NCBI GenBank assembly: GCA_964496495.1
Contig: CAZBZU010000002.1
Span: 99,426-163,425, forward strand
Reading direction: 5' to 3'
Length of the DNA stretch: 64,000 nt
From: JASBRS01 sp964496495
Lineage (GTDB): Bacteria > Deinococcota > Deinococci > Deinococcales > Trueperaceae
In this document: positions 9,870-16,783 of the stretch, in pieces
How the letters are laid out: every line of letters starts with the position of its first letter
Numbering within the stretch: the stretch's first letter is position 1
Made by a program: the position numbers and the translations under genes
Notes under the pieces: generated by a model
Database searches by the model: none
What the model was told of the DNA's origin: nothing
Seen by the model: the letters and a program-made list of their open reading frames with translations, nothing else

Positions 9870-11399
9870 GTGGAGCTGCTGGATGGCGGTATCGCCGAGA
9901 TGCGAGCGGCGCTCGAAGCCCGCGAGGTGAGCGCACGTGAGCTGATGGAGGGCTATCGCGAGCGCGTCGAGCGGCTCGACCGCGACGGGCCGCGACTCAA
10001 TGCGGTCATCGAGCTGAACCCGGACGCCGAGCGCCTGGCCGACGCCAGCGACCGCCGCCTGGCCGAGGGCCGCGGGCGCGGCCCGCTCGAGGGCATTCCG
10101 GTGATGCTGAAGGACAACATCGACACCGGCGACCGCATGGCCACGACGGCCGGGTCGCTGGCGCTGGAGGGTCACCGGGCGCCCGCCGACGCGACCGTGG
10201 CTTCACGGCTGCGCGCCGCCGGCGCCGTGTTCCTGGGGAAGACCAACCTGAGCGAGTGGGCCAACTTCCGGTCGGACCGCGGCTGCAGCGGCTGGAGCAG
10301 CCGCGGCGGGCTCACCCGCAACCCCTATGCGCTCAACCGCAGCGCCAGCGGCTCGAGCTCCGGCTCGGGTGTGGCCGCGGCCGCGGCGTTGTGCGCGGCC
10401 GCGGTGGGCACCGAGACCGACGGATCCATCGTCAGCCCGGCGTCGGCCAACGGCGTGGTCGGCATCAAGCCCACCGTCGGGTTGGTGAGCCGTGCCGGCA
10501 TCATCCCCGTGGCAGCCTCGCAGGACACCGCCGGCCCGCTGGCGCGAAGCGTGGCGGACGCGGCGTTGTTGCTGGCCGTCATGGCCGGCCCAGACCCGCG
10601 CGATCCGGCCACGAGCGCTGCGCCCGAGGGTGGCGCCTTCCTGCAGGGCGCACTGCGGCCGGGCGCGCTGCGCGGAGCGCGCCTGGGCGTGGCGCGCGAC
10701 TACTTCGGCCGCCACGAGGAGGCCGGCGCCCTCATCGAGGGGGCGCTGCGGCTGCTGCGCGAGCTCGGCGCGGAGATCGTGGACGGCGTGGAGCTGGGTC
10801 GCGCCGGCATCCAGAGCGCACCGGAGATGGAGCTCATGGTCTTGGAGATCAAGCTCGGGGTGGACGCCTACCTGGCCGCTCATCCCGACGCCGGCGTACG
10901 CAGCCTGGCCGAGGTCGTCGCCTTCAACCGGGAACATGCCGAGCGGGTCATGCCCTACTTCGGCCAGGAGCGGCTGGAGCGGGCGGTGGCGGGCGGGGAC
11001 GTGGACGAGGAAACGCACCTTCGGGTAGCGGCTGCCACGCGTGGCGCGGCCCGCGCGGCCATCGACGGCGCGCTCGGCCGCCACCGCCTGGACGCCCTGG
11101 TGGCGCCCACGCTGGCACCGGCCTGGGTGAGCGACCTCGTCGACGGCGACCTCAAGCTGGGGAGCTGCTCGGCGCCGGCGGCCATGGCGGGCTACCCGCA
11201 TGTGAGCGTTCCCGCCGGCTACGTCCACGGCCTGCCGGTAGGGCTGTCGCTGTTCGCCGAGGCGCATAGCGAGGCACGGCTGCTCGGCTATGCCCACGCC
11301 TTCGAGCGGGCGTCGCAGGTGCGGCTCGCACCCACCTTCCCACCGCGCGCAGGCGCCGCCGGGGAGGCCACCGCGGCCGGCGCGGGCCGGGCGCGGTGA
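9870..11399 (+). CDS. Amidase (amidase-signature family)
   Basis: 509 residues, starting at GTG. The Ser-cisSer-Lys triad of amidase-signature hydrolases is visible: Lys81 in MLKDNID, the cis-Ser in the SGSSSGSG loop near 162-166, and the nucleophile Ser186 in GTETDGSI. The sequence around these is closer to stand-alone peptide amidases and 6-aminohexanoate-type amidases than to GatA, because it has TETDGSIVSPAS. It hydrolyses an amide bond; the substrate is not predictable. It overlaps the start of the TauE/SafE gene by 4 nt, so the two are co-translated. No signal peptide is seen. Confidence 0.9.
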   Translation: MELLDGGIAEMRAALEAREVSARELMEGYRERVERLDRDGPRLNAVIELNPDAERLADASDRRLAEGRGRGPLEGIPVMLKDNIDTGDRMATTAGSLALEGHRAPADATVASRLRAAGAVFLGKTNLSEWANFRSDRGCSGWSSRGGLTRNPYALNRSASGSSSGSGVAAAAALCAAAVGTETDGSIVSPASANGVVGIKPTVGLVSRAGIIPVAASQDTAGPLARSVADAALLLAVMAGPDPRDPATSAAPEGGAFLQGALRPGALRGARLGVARDYFGRHEEAGALIEGALRLLRELGAEIVDGVELGRAGIQSAPEMELMVLEIKLGVDAYLAAHPDAGVRSLAEVVAFNREHAERVMPYFGQERLERAVAGGDVDEETHLRVAAATRGAARAAIDGALGRHRLDALVAPTLAPAWVSDLVDGDLKLGSCSAPAAMAGYPHVSVPAGYVHGLPVGLSLFAEAHSEARLLGYAHAFERASQVRLAPTFPPRAGAAGEATAAGAGRAR

Positions 11400-12193
11400 C
11401 GATGGTCCTAGGCCTGCCCGCCGCCGCCTTCGCGGTGGCTGCTGCCGCCGCCATCCTCATCGGAGTCGGCAAGGCGGGTTTCGGAGCCGGCGCCGGGGTG
11501 ATCGCCACCCCGCTGGTGGCCCTCGTCATGCCGGTGCCGGCGGCGGCGGCGCTGCTGCTTCCGGTGCTCATCGGCGGCGACATCTTCGCGGTGTGGCACT
11601 ACCGCCGCAGCGCCAGCCTGCGTGACCTGCGGCTGCTGCTGCCGGCGGCGCTGGTGGGGATCGTCCTGGGCGCGTTGGCGTTCGATGTGCTGGCGCCGCA
11701 CGGCCGCGCGCTGGAGGTAGGCGTGGGCGTGCTTGCGCTGGCGTTCACGGCCTGGCAGGGGGTGCGCGCGCGGGTGCTGCGCTTGCTCGCACGGCGGCCG
11801 CCATCGAGGGCCCTGGGCGCGGTCCTCGGGGGGTTCGCCGGCTTCACGTCCACCATCGCGCACGTCGGCGGGCCGCCCATCGCCGTCTATCTGCTGCCGC
11901 GCGGGCTGGGCCGCCAGCTGTACGTGGGTACCGCCGCGTGGTTCTTCTTCATCGTGAATCTCGTCAAGCTGGTGCCGTACGCCTGGCTGGGGCTACTGAG
12001 CGTCGACAACCTGCTGGTGGCGCTGGTGTTGCTGCCGCTGGCGGCCCTCGGAGCGGCGCTGGGCGTGTGGCTCAACCGCGCGGTGCAAGAGCGGACGTTC
12101 ACGCTCATCATCTACGCGCTGCTCGTCGTCACCGGGCTGCAGCTCGTCAGCGGCACGACATTCGTCGCGCTGCTGACGCGGGGCCACGCCTGA
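11396..12193 (+). CDS. TauE/SafE family anion permease
   Basis: 265 residues with about eight hydrophobic segments in two halves, as in the TauE/SafE (DUF81) family of sulfite, organosulfonate and related anion exporters. Family landmarks are GVGKAGFGAGAGVIATPLVAL near the N-terminus and GFAGFTSTIAHVGGPPIAVYLLPRGL near residue 145. It begins at a GTG overlapping the amidase stop (GTGA); an ATG two codons on is an alternative. Pairing with an amidase suggests export or import of an acid produced from an amide, which is inference only. Confidence 0.88.
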   Translation: MTMVLGLPAAAFAVAAAAAILIGVGKAGFGAGAGVIATPLVALVMPVPAAAALLLPVLIGGDIFAVWHYRRSASLRDLRLLLPAALVGIVLGALAFDVLAPHGRALEVGVGVLALAFTAWQGVRARVLRLLARRPPSRALGAVLGGFAGFTSTIAHVGGPPIAVYLLPRGLGRQLYVGTAAWFFFIVNLVKLVPYAWLGLLSVDNLLVALVLLPLAALGAALGVWLNRAVQERTFTLIIYALLVVTGLQLVSGTTFVALLTRGHA

Positions 12194-12238
12194 GCCGCCG
12201 CTCGGCACCGGGGCGCCGGGCGCTAGAGTAAGGGTCTA

Positions 12239-12868
12239 GTGACGCGGAGCGGCGAGGCGATGGTGCCTGCCCGGATGGCGCAGGCGGAGGTCGGCGAGGC
12301 GGGGCTGGTGCGGCGCGCGGCCGACGCCCTGATGGGCCGGCGGGCTCGCCTGACGGGCACGGTCTACCTGCTCCTCGACCACTCCGCCAGCATGGCGGAC
12401 GACGGCAAGATGTCCGAGCTGCGGCGCGGCTCGGTACGCTTCTTCTACGAGGCCTGGCGCCGACGGTACGCCGTGGGCGTGATCGGCTTCGGCCGCGGCG
12501 CGCGCCTGCTGACGGGGGCCACGCGCGACCCCTACCGCTTCCAGCGCTGCCTCGACGGTGTCACGCCCGACGGCGGGACCGCCATGGCGGCCGCCCTACG
12601 CCTGGCGTCGAGGCGGCTGTCCCGTCGCCGCGGCAGCCGGGTGGTGCTCCTCCTCACCGACGGCATGCCCGACGACCGCCGCGCCACGCTCGACGCGGCC
12701 GTCGCGGCGCGCGCGCGTGGCATCACCGTGATCGCGGTGGGAACGGGCGCCGCGGACGAGGCGTTCTTGCGGGCGCTCGGCCGCCAGCCGGAGCTCGCCG
12801 AGGTCGTGGACGCTGGCGGCTTCGGCGAGGGCATCGGGCGGGCCGCCGGTCGGCTCGAGCGTGGCTGA
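12239..12868 (+). CDS. von Willebrand factor A domain protein
   Basis: 209 residues. A short N-terminal extension is followed by a complete VWA domain. Its metal-ion site is intact: DHSASM (the DxSxS element), the Thr of GGTAMAA, and TDGMPDD. No signal peptide or membrane segment, so cytoplasmic. Proteins of this type partner with AAA+ ATPases or magnesium-chelatase-like complexes, but no such gene is adjacent. The predicted start is a GTG at 12239, 9 nt after a TAGAGT hexamer, so the message may have almost no leader. A perfect hairpin follows about 100 nt after the stop. Confidence 0.82.
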   Translation: MTRSGEAMVPARMAQAEVGEAGLVRRAADALMGRRARLTGTVYLLLDHSASMADDGKMSELRRGSVRFFYEAWRRRYAVGVIGFGRGARLLTGATRDPYRFQRCLDGVTPDGGTAMAAALRLASRRLSRRRGSRVVLLLTDGMPDDRRATLDAAVAARARGITVIAVGTGAADEAFLRALGRQPELAEVVDAGGFGEGIGRAAGRLERG

Positions 12869-12963
12869 GGCGGCGGCCGCGCCGGCTCGAGCGGCGCTCG
12901 TCGCGTCCGGCCGGCGCCTGCCGGCAACCACGGGCCAGCGCCCGGAGACAGGGCCAACGGTAG

Positions 12964-12991
12964 GGCGCGCGCTCCTCTCGGAGCGCGCGCC
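12964..12991. terminator. Perfect 12-bp hairpin between convergent genes
   Basis: GGCGCGCGCTCC (12964-12975), loop TCTC, and the exact complement (12980-12991). It lies between the plus-strand VWA gene and the minus-strand small gene that ends at 13042, so it could serve both. No U-tract is present. Confidence 0.5.
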
Positions 12992-13041
12992 GCGGCTCGG
13001 AGTACGGGCGGACCGTGAGGGCGGCGGCCCGCCAGGGGGCA

Positions 13042-13293
13042 TCAGTGCTGCGGCTGGACCTCGACGTACCAGCACTCGCGCTTGGCGAAGACGCTGAAGC
13101 GAACGGCACCGTACTGGCCGAAGTCGGTGGTGACGCTGGCGAAGCCGTTGGCCAGGCTGCGGCTGGAGAACGGACCGATCACGCAGTCGGTCTCGCCCTT
13201 CCAGCGATTCGGCGAGACCGGCTCCAGTAGCCGGACCCCCTGACCGTTTGCGACGGGTGCGTAGACGTGACGACGGTGCGTCTGACGTACCAT
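13042..13293 (-). CDS. Hypothetical 83-residue protein
   Basis: 83 residues, basic N-terminus, aromatic-rich C-terminal half (FGQYGAVRFSVFAKRECWYVEV), one cysteine, no membrane segment. Not recognised. The coding case rests on an AGGAGAC ribosome site just upstream of the ATG, an amino-acid composition normal for a folded beta-rich protein in contrast to the Arg/Pro-rich shadows around it, and a -10-like TAGAAT on the minus strand at 13414-13419. The 250 nt between it and the sigma-factor gene hold no other gene that I can support. Confidence 0.65.
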   Translation of the reverse strand: MVRQTHRRHVYAPVANGQGVRLLEPVSPNRWKGETDCVIGPFSSRSLANGFASVTTDFGQYGAVRFSVFAKRECWYVEVQPQH

Positions 13294-13545
13294 GCGCGTC
13301 TCCTAGGGGCTCCGCTCCAGGCAGGTTCCGTGGGCTCGCGCGATGTTCACCCGTGCGGCGAGGGGCTCGTTGGGCTGTGGCGAAAGGAGAGGTCGCGTTG
13401 CGCGTGGAGTTACATTCTAGGGCCTCAGGCGGGCCCGCCGCAAGGCCGGAGCAACGCCGTCGCCGGGCCGGCCGATGGCCCTCGAATCTCGTCTTGGAGG
13501 GCGATCATCCAGCCTGACCGGCCCGCGCCAGCAGGCGCAGGGACG

Positions 13546-14607
13546 TCAGTCCAGGAAGTCACGCAGGGACGCGTCCCGCCGGGCCAGGTACTGCAGCTTT
13601 CGCAGGGCGCGAGCCTCTGCCTGCCGCACGGCCTCGCGCGTGATGCCGTAGAGATGGCCGATGTCCTCCAGGGTGTGCTGCTCGCCGTCCACCAGGCCGA
13701 AGCGCAGCCTCAGGACCTCCGACTCGCGGTCCGACAGGCGGTCCAGGAGCTGCGTCAGCTTGTCGGTCAGCGCACGATCGCTGGCGAGGTCCACCGGCGC
13801 GTCGGCGCCGGCGTCCTCCAGCAGGTCGCCGAGGAAGGTGTCGTCCTGGTCACCGACGGGCCGCTCCAGCGACAGGGTGTCGCGGGCCTGCCTCAGGGTG
13901 TGGTCGACCCGCTCGATGGTCCAGCCCTCGCCCATGGCGCCGGCGATCTCCTCCCGCGTGGGGGGCCGACCGAGGTCCTGCTCCAACCGGTCGGCCGTGC
14001 CGCGCAGCCTGGTGAGCGTCTCCTGGAAGTGCACCGGCAAGCGGATGGTGCGCGCCGCGTTCGCCAGCGCCCTCACCACGGCCTGGCGGATCCACCACAC
14101 CGCGTAGGTGGAGAACTTGTAGCCGGTGTTGACGTCGTACTTGCTCACGGCGTGGATGAGGCCGGCGTTCCCCTCCTGGATGAGGTCCAGCAGCGGCAGG
14201 CCACGGCCCCGGTAGCGCTTGGCTACCGAGACGACCAGGCGAAGGTTGGCCTCCACCAGCGCCTTCGTCGCTGCTTCGGCGTCCTCCAGCCGGCGCGTCA
14301 GCTCGCGGCGCTGGCGCTCGTCGAGCGTCTCCCGCTCGATCTCGAGCCGCCCCCGGGCCTCCTCGCCGGCCTCGACGCGGCGCGCCAGCGCCACTTCCTC
14401 CTCGCGCTCCAGCAGGGGGACGCGACCGATCTCGGCGAGGTAGCGCTGAAGGTCGTTCCCCTCGTCGATCTGGGTGCGGCGGTGGTCGGCGGCCTGCCGG
14501 TCGCTGTGACCGGAGGCCGCCCCGGCGTCGCCGCCCTGCTCGGGGGCGGCCTCCGCGTCGTGCTGGCGCGTACGTTCGATCGAAGCTCTGTCCATGACGA
14601 CAACCAT
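13546..14607 (-). CDS. RNA polymerase sigma-70 family factor (group 1/2)
   Basis: About 353 residues. Region 1.2 (DLQRYLAEIGRVPLLEREEE), region 2 (LVEANLRLVVSVAKRYRGRG, LLDLIQEGNAGLIHAV, KFSTYAVWWIRQAV), region 3, and region 4 with its helix-turn-helix (TLEDIGHLYGITREAVRQAE) are all present. It lacks a long region 1.1 and reads AVSKYDVNTGYKFS where primary factors usually have KFD-RGF. It could therefore be a group 2 (SigB/HrdB-like) factor or a divergent primary one. The open frame runs to 14868, but that part is atypical; ATG 14607 or 14595 are the likely starts. A promoter covered by an inverted repeat lies 140 nt upstream. Confidence 0.9.
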   Translation of the reverse strand: MVVVMDRASIERTRQHDAEAAPEQGGDAGAASGHSDRQAADHRRTQIDEGNDLQRYLAEIGRVPLLEREEEVALARRVEAGEEARGRLEIERETLDERQRRELTRRLEDAEAATKALVEANLRLVVSVAKRYRGRGLPLLDLIQEGNAGLIHAVSKYDVNTGYKFSTYAVWWIRQAVVRALANAARTIRLPVHFQETLTRLRGTADRLEQDLGRPPTREEIAGAMGEGWTIERVDHTLRQARDTLSLERPVGDQDDTFLGDLLEDAGADAPVDLASDRALTDKLTQLLDRLSDRESEVLRLRFGLVDGEQHTLEDIGHLYGITREAVRQAEARALRKLQYLARRDASLRDFLD

Positions 14608-14751
14608 CTCCGGGTGGGGGGTGACGAGCGTCTCGCCGGCTTGGCTCCAGGCGATCTCGCTCGGGAACCTACCTAGCCTCGCTCCCGCGGGAGGGGCGAT
14701 TGGCACGTTTGGTGGGCTTGACGGCGGAGCTGAGCCCCGCCACACCGAACA

Positions 14752-14770
14752 ATTGTACCACGGCGGTACA
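14752..14770 (-). promoter_or_regulatory. Sigma-factor promoter with overlapping inverted repeat
   Basis: On the minus strand TGGTACAAT (14760-14752) is an extended -10 element reading toward the sigma gene. Overlapping it is the perfect repeat TGTACC-N5-GGTACA (14754-14770), placed where a repressor would block polymerase. The binding protein is unknown. The half-sites resemble the GGTATACC-type sites before the GntR gene at 25093. Confidence 0.5.
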
Positions 14771-14954
14771 CATTTACGCGCAGCTGGGCGACACCGGGCG
14801 GACGACGTGAGGGCCGCGGTCCTCGGGATCGGGGTGGCGGGCTTCCTGGAGCTCCCGCTCGCCGTCACCTACCTGCGCAGCCGCTCCTTCGACGAGGGCC
14901 GACCCAAGAGCGGGTCTCCTGGAGGGGGTGTCCTTGACGCGGGTGTCCTGGACG

Positions 14955-14991
14955 CGTTCGCGCCCCGGCCGGAGGGGCCGGGGCGCGAACG
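14955..14991. terminator. Perfect 16-bp hairpin after the secreted-protein gene
   Basis: CGTTCGCGCCCCGGCC (14955-14970), 5-nt loop, and its exact complement (14976-14991). It begins 24 nt past the stop of the minus-strand secreted-protein gene and separates it from the sigma-factor promoter region. No U-tract. Confidence 0.55.
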
Positions 14992-15014
14992 GGGGTTCAG
15001 GTGGCGCTGTCAGC

Positions 15015-15791
15015 TCACCCGCCGCTGCTCGAGCCGGAGCCCGAGGAGCTGGTCGACGAGCCTCCCGACGANNNNNNNNNNNNNNNNNNNNNNNNNNNNN
15101 NNNNNNNNNNNNNNNNNNNNNNNNNNNNNNNNNNNNNNNNNNNNNNNNNNNNNNNNNNNNNNNNNNNNNNNCCCGACATCGAGCCGCTGCCCGCCGAGGC
15201 ACCCGACATCGAGCCCGAGCCGCGCGACATCGACAGGGTGGACGTGGGCGTGGTGATGATCCAGCCTACCGCAGCCGTGGGCGTGGGATGCGACAGCACG
15301 TGCCCGCTGATGTTGCTGTTGCTGTTGGCGTCGATCAGGCCGCCAGCGGGCTTCACCGCCCAGTAGACGCTGTGCGAGTTGATCATGCTGTCCGACACCG
15401 TGTACTGCACGGCCGAGGGGAAGGCCTGCAGGGGCTTGCCGGTCTTCCGGTCGAGCACGCGGTAGGCGAAGTTCGCCACCACCTTGGTGCCCGACTTGAC
15501 GTGGGCGTCCCAGCGCCGATTGCTGGCGGCCAGCACCTGGAAGGTCACCGGGTCCTGGAAGGTGCCCGCCGGGATGTAGACGGTCATCTCGCCAGGGGCC
15601 GACCCCTTGAAGTAGGCGTCCGGGACCGTGACGGACGCCGACTGGCCTGGTTGCAGGTCGACCGATGCCAGGACGTGGGGGAACTCCTGGCTGATGGGCG
15701 TATCGGGCATCGATTGGGCCATGGACTGCGTGACGCCGACAGCGGCCAGGAGCAGGGCCACCGGCGCGAGACGCAAGAGACGCATGGGCAT
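15015..15791 (-). CDS. Secreted protein with Ser/Gly repeat tail interrupted by assembly gap
   Basis: Reads from ATG 15791 (AAGGAGG ribosome site upstream) to a stop at 15015, with 100 N inside, so true length and frame across the gap are unknown. The signal peptide is LLRLAPVALLLAAVGVTQSMAQS. The mature part (about 25-190) has no motif I recognise: repeated beta-like stretches such as GQSASVTVPDAYFKGSAPGE, MTVYIPAGTFQDPVTFQVLA and VVANFAYRVLDRKTGKPL. The tail is low complexity: SGSMSGASAGSGSMS before the gap and SSGGSSTSSSGSGSSSGG after it. Probably an exported surface or matrix protein; the repeat probably broke the assembly. Confidence 0.72.
   Translation of the reverse strand: MPMRLLRLAPVALLLAAVGVTQSMAQSMPDTPISQEFPHVLASVDLQPGQSASVTVPDAYFKGSAPGEMTVYIPAGTFQDPVTFQVLAASNRRWDAHVKSGTKVVANFAYRVLDRKTGKPLQAFPSAVQYTVSDSMINSHSVYWAVKPAGGLIDANSNSNISGHVLSHPTPTAAVGWIITTPTSTLSMSRGSGSMSGASAGSGSMSXXXXXXXXXXXXXXXXXXXXXXXXXXXXXXXXXXSSGGSSTSSSGSGSSSGG
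15072..15171. other. Assembly gap of 100 N
   Basis: Exactly 100 undetermined bases, the conventional size for a gap of unknown length. It lies inside the low-complexity 3' part of the secreted-protein gene, and repeated units containing GACATCGAGCC flank its right edge (15175-15233). A collapsed tandem repeat is the likely cause. Confidence 0.97.
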
Positions 15792-16219
15792 GCCAGCCTC
15801 CTTCCGGATGGGCGCGGGGAGGGTGTTCCCGCGGAGCCAAACTGGCTGCACTGTGCGCGCGTAACTCATGAAGGTCTTGAACGCAGGATGAAAAGCCCTA
15901 CCCGGTGTTGCGCGCGCCGCACCCCGGTGGCCCTGGAAGCCGCGGACGGTCTCGGCCGCGAGTCGTCTCAGCGGGCGCATCAGCGACCCGCCCACGCCAG
16001 CGCCGGCCCCAAAGCCGGCGCCGGTGGGGGCCTCGCCGCCATGTCGCCTGCTCGAGGGTCCGGTGCCTGCAGCGCCCGGTCGCGGGCCCTGCGACCTCGG
16101 CCCAGCCGCTCGACCCGGCGCCTCCAGGTGCATCGCTCATGCCCGGCAGGGGATGGGGGTCTTTGTCCGGGACCATGGATGCGTCCAGGACAGCGTCGCC
16201 CGACACGTCGCCAGGATGC
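15792..16219. other. Divergent intergenic region, 428 nt, no gene seen
   Basis: Separates the secreted-protein gene (minus) from the marR-exporter operon (plus). The frames crossing it are Arg/Pro/Ala-rich and look like shadows. One hairpin stands out: GCGCCGGC (16000-16007) and its complement (16014-16021) around a CCCAAA loop. Confidence 0.5.
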
Positions 16220-16248
16220 TTGACAACGTAACTATTGCTCATTATATT
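16220..16248 (+). promoter_or_regulatory. Consensus promoter of the marR-exporter operon
   Basis: TTGACA (16220-16225), a 17-bp spacer and TATATT (16243-16248): a near-perfect vegetative promoter in an AT-rich island. The -10 box ends 7 nt before the GTG at 16256, so the mRNA probably starts at or next to that codon. The AT-rich spacer is also the expected binding place of the MarR product. Confidence 0.75.
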
Positions 16249-16255
16249 GTTCCGC

Positions 16256-16783
16256 GTGAAAACGACATCCATCATCAACGAGTTCATGCGCACGACCAAG
16301 GCGGCCCGCCGCCTCGGACGCGCGATGCAGAGCCTGGCTGGCGGTCACGTCGAGGACGCCAGCGGCCTGAACGCCAAGGAGCTGTTGCTGCTGCGCGCGG
16401 TGGAGGAGGGGCCGTGCTTCCCGCACGAGCTGAGCGACCGCACCGACACCGCCGCGGCAGTGGTCACGCGCACCGTCGACCACCTCGTCGAGCTCGGCTA
16501 CGTCGTGCGGCAGCCCGACACCGTCGACCGGCGCCGGGTGGCGCTGGCGGTGACCGAGGCCGGCGCCCGCGCCAGCAGCGACGGCTGGGCCGCGCTGCGC
16601 GGGGTCATCGCGCACGCCTTCTCCGACGTTCCCGAGGGTGCGCTGGCGCGCCTGGCAGAGGACATGGAAGCGCTCTCCGAGGCGGTCGAGGCCAAGGAGG
16701 CGGCGGGCGAGGTCTCCGCGGTCGGCTCGCCTGGCGGGACCTCGGGCGAGAGCGGCGGCGAGCACGGCGGGGTGTCCGCATGA
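16256..16783 (+). CDS. MarR family regulator, probably leaderless
   Basis: 175 residues. The winged-helix core is clear: LNAKELLLLRAVEEGPCFPHELSDRTDTAAAVVTRTVDHL is helix-turn-helix, and VVRQPDTVDRRRVALAVTEAG is the wing with the DRR motif. The Ala/Gly/Ser-rich last 25 residues are probably disordered. The GTG start at 16256 is chosen because it lies 7 nt after a TATATT box and reads VKTTSIINEFMRTT. Its stop overlaps the exporter start (ATGA), so it is probably an autoregulatory repressor of the drug exporter, as in many MarR-MFS pairs. Confidence 0.88.
   Translation: MKTTSIINEFMRTTKAARRLGRAMQSLAGGHVEDASGLNAKELLLLRAVEEGPCFPHELSDRTDTAAAVVTRTVDHLVELGYVVRQPDTVDRRRVALAVTEAGARASSDGWAALRGVIAHAFSDVPEGALARLAEDMEALSEAVEAKEAAGEVSAVGSPGGTSGESGGEHGGVSA

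Noticed and set aside
14594..15256. 220-codon plus-strand frame crossing the N gap
   Set aside because: It depends on undetermined bases, runs through a strong terminator-like hairpin and antisense to the secreted-protein gene; the N-terminal part has no recognisable domain.
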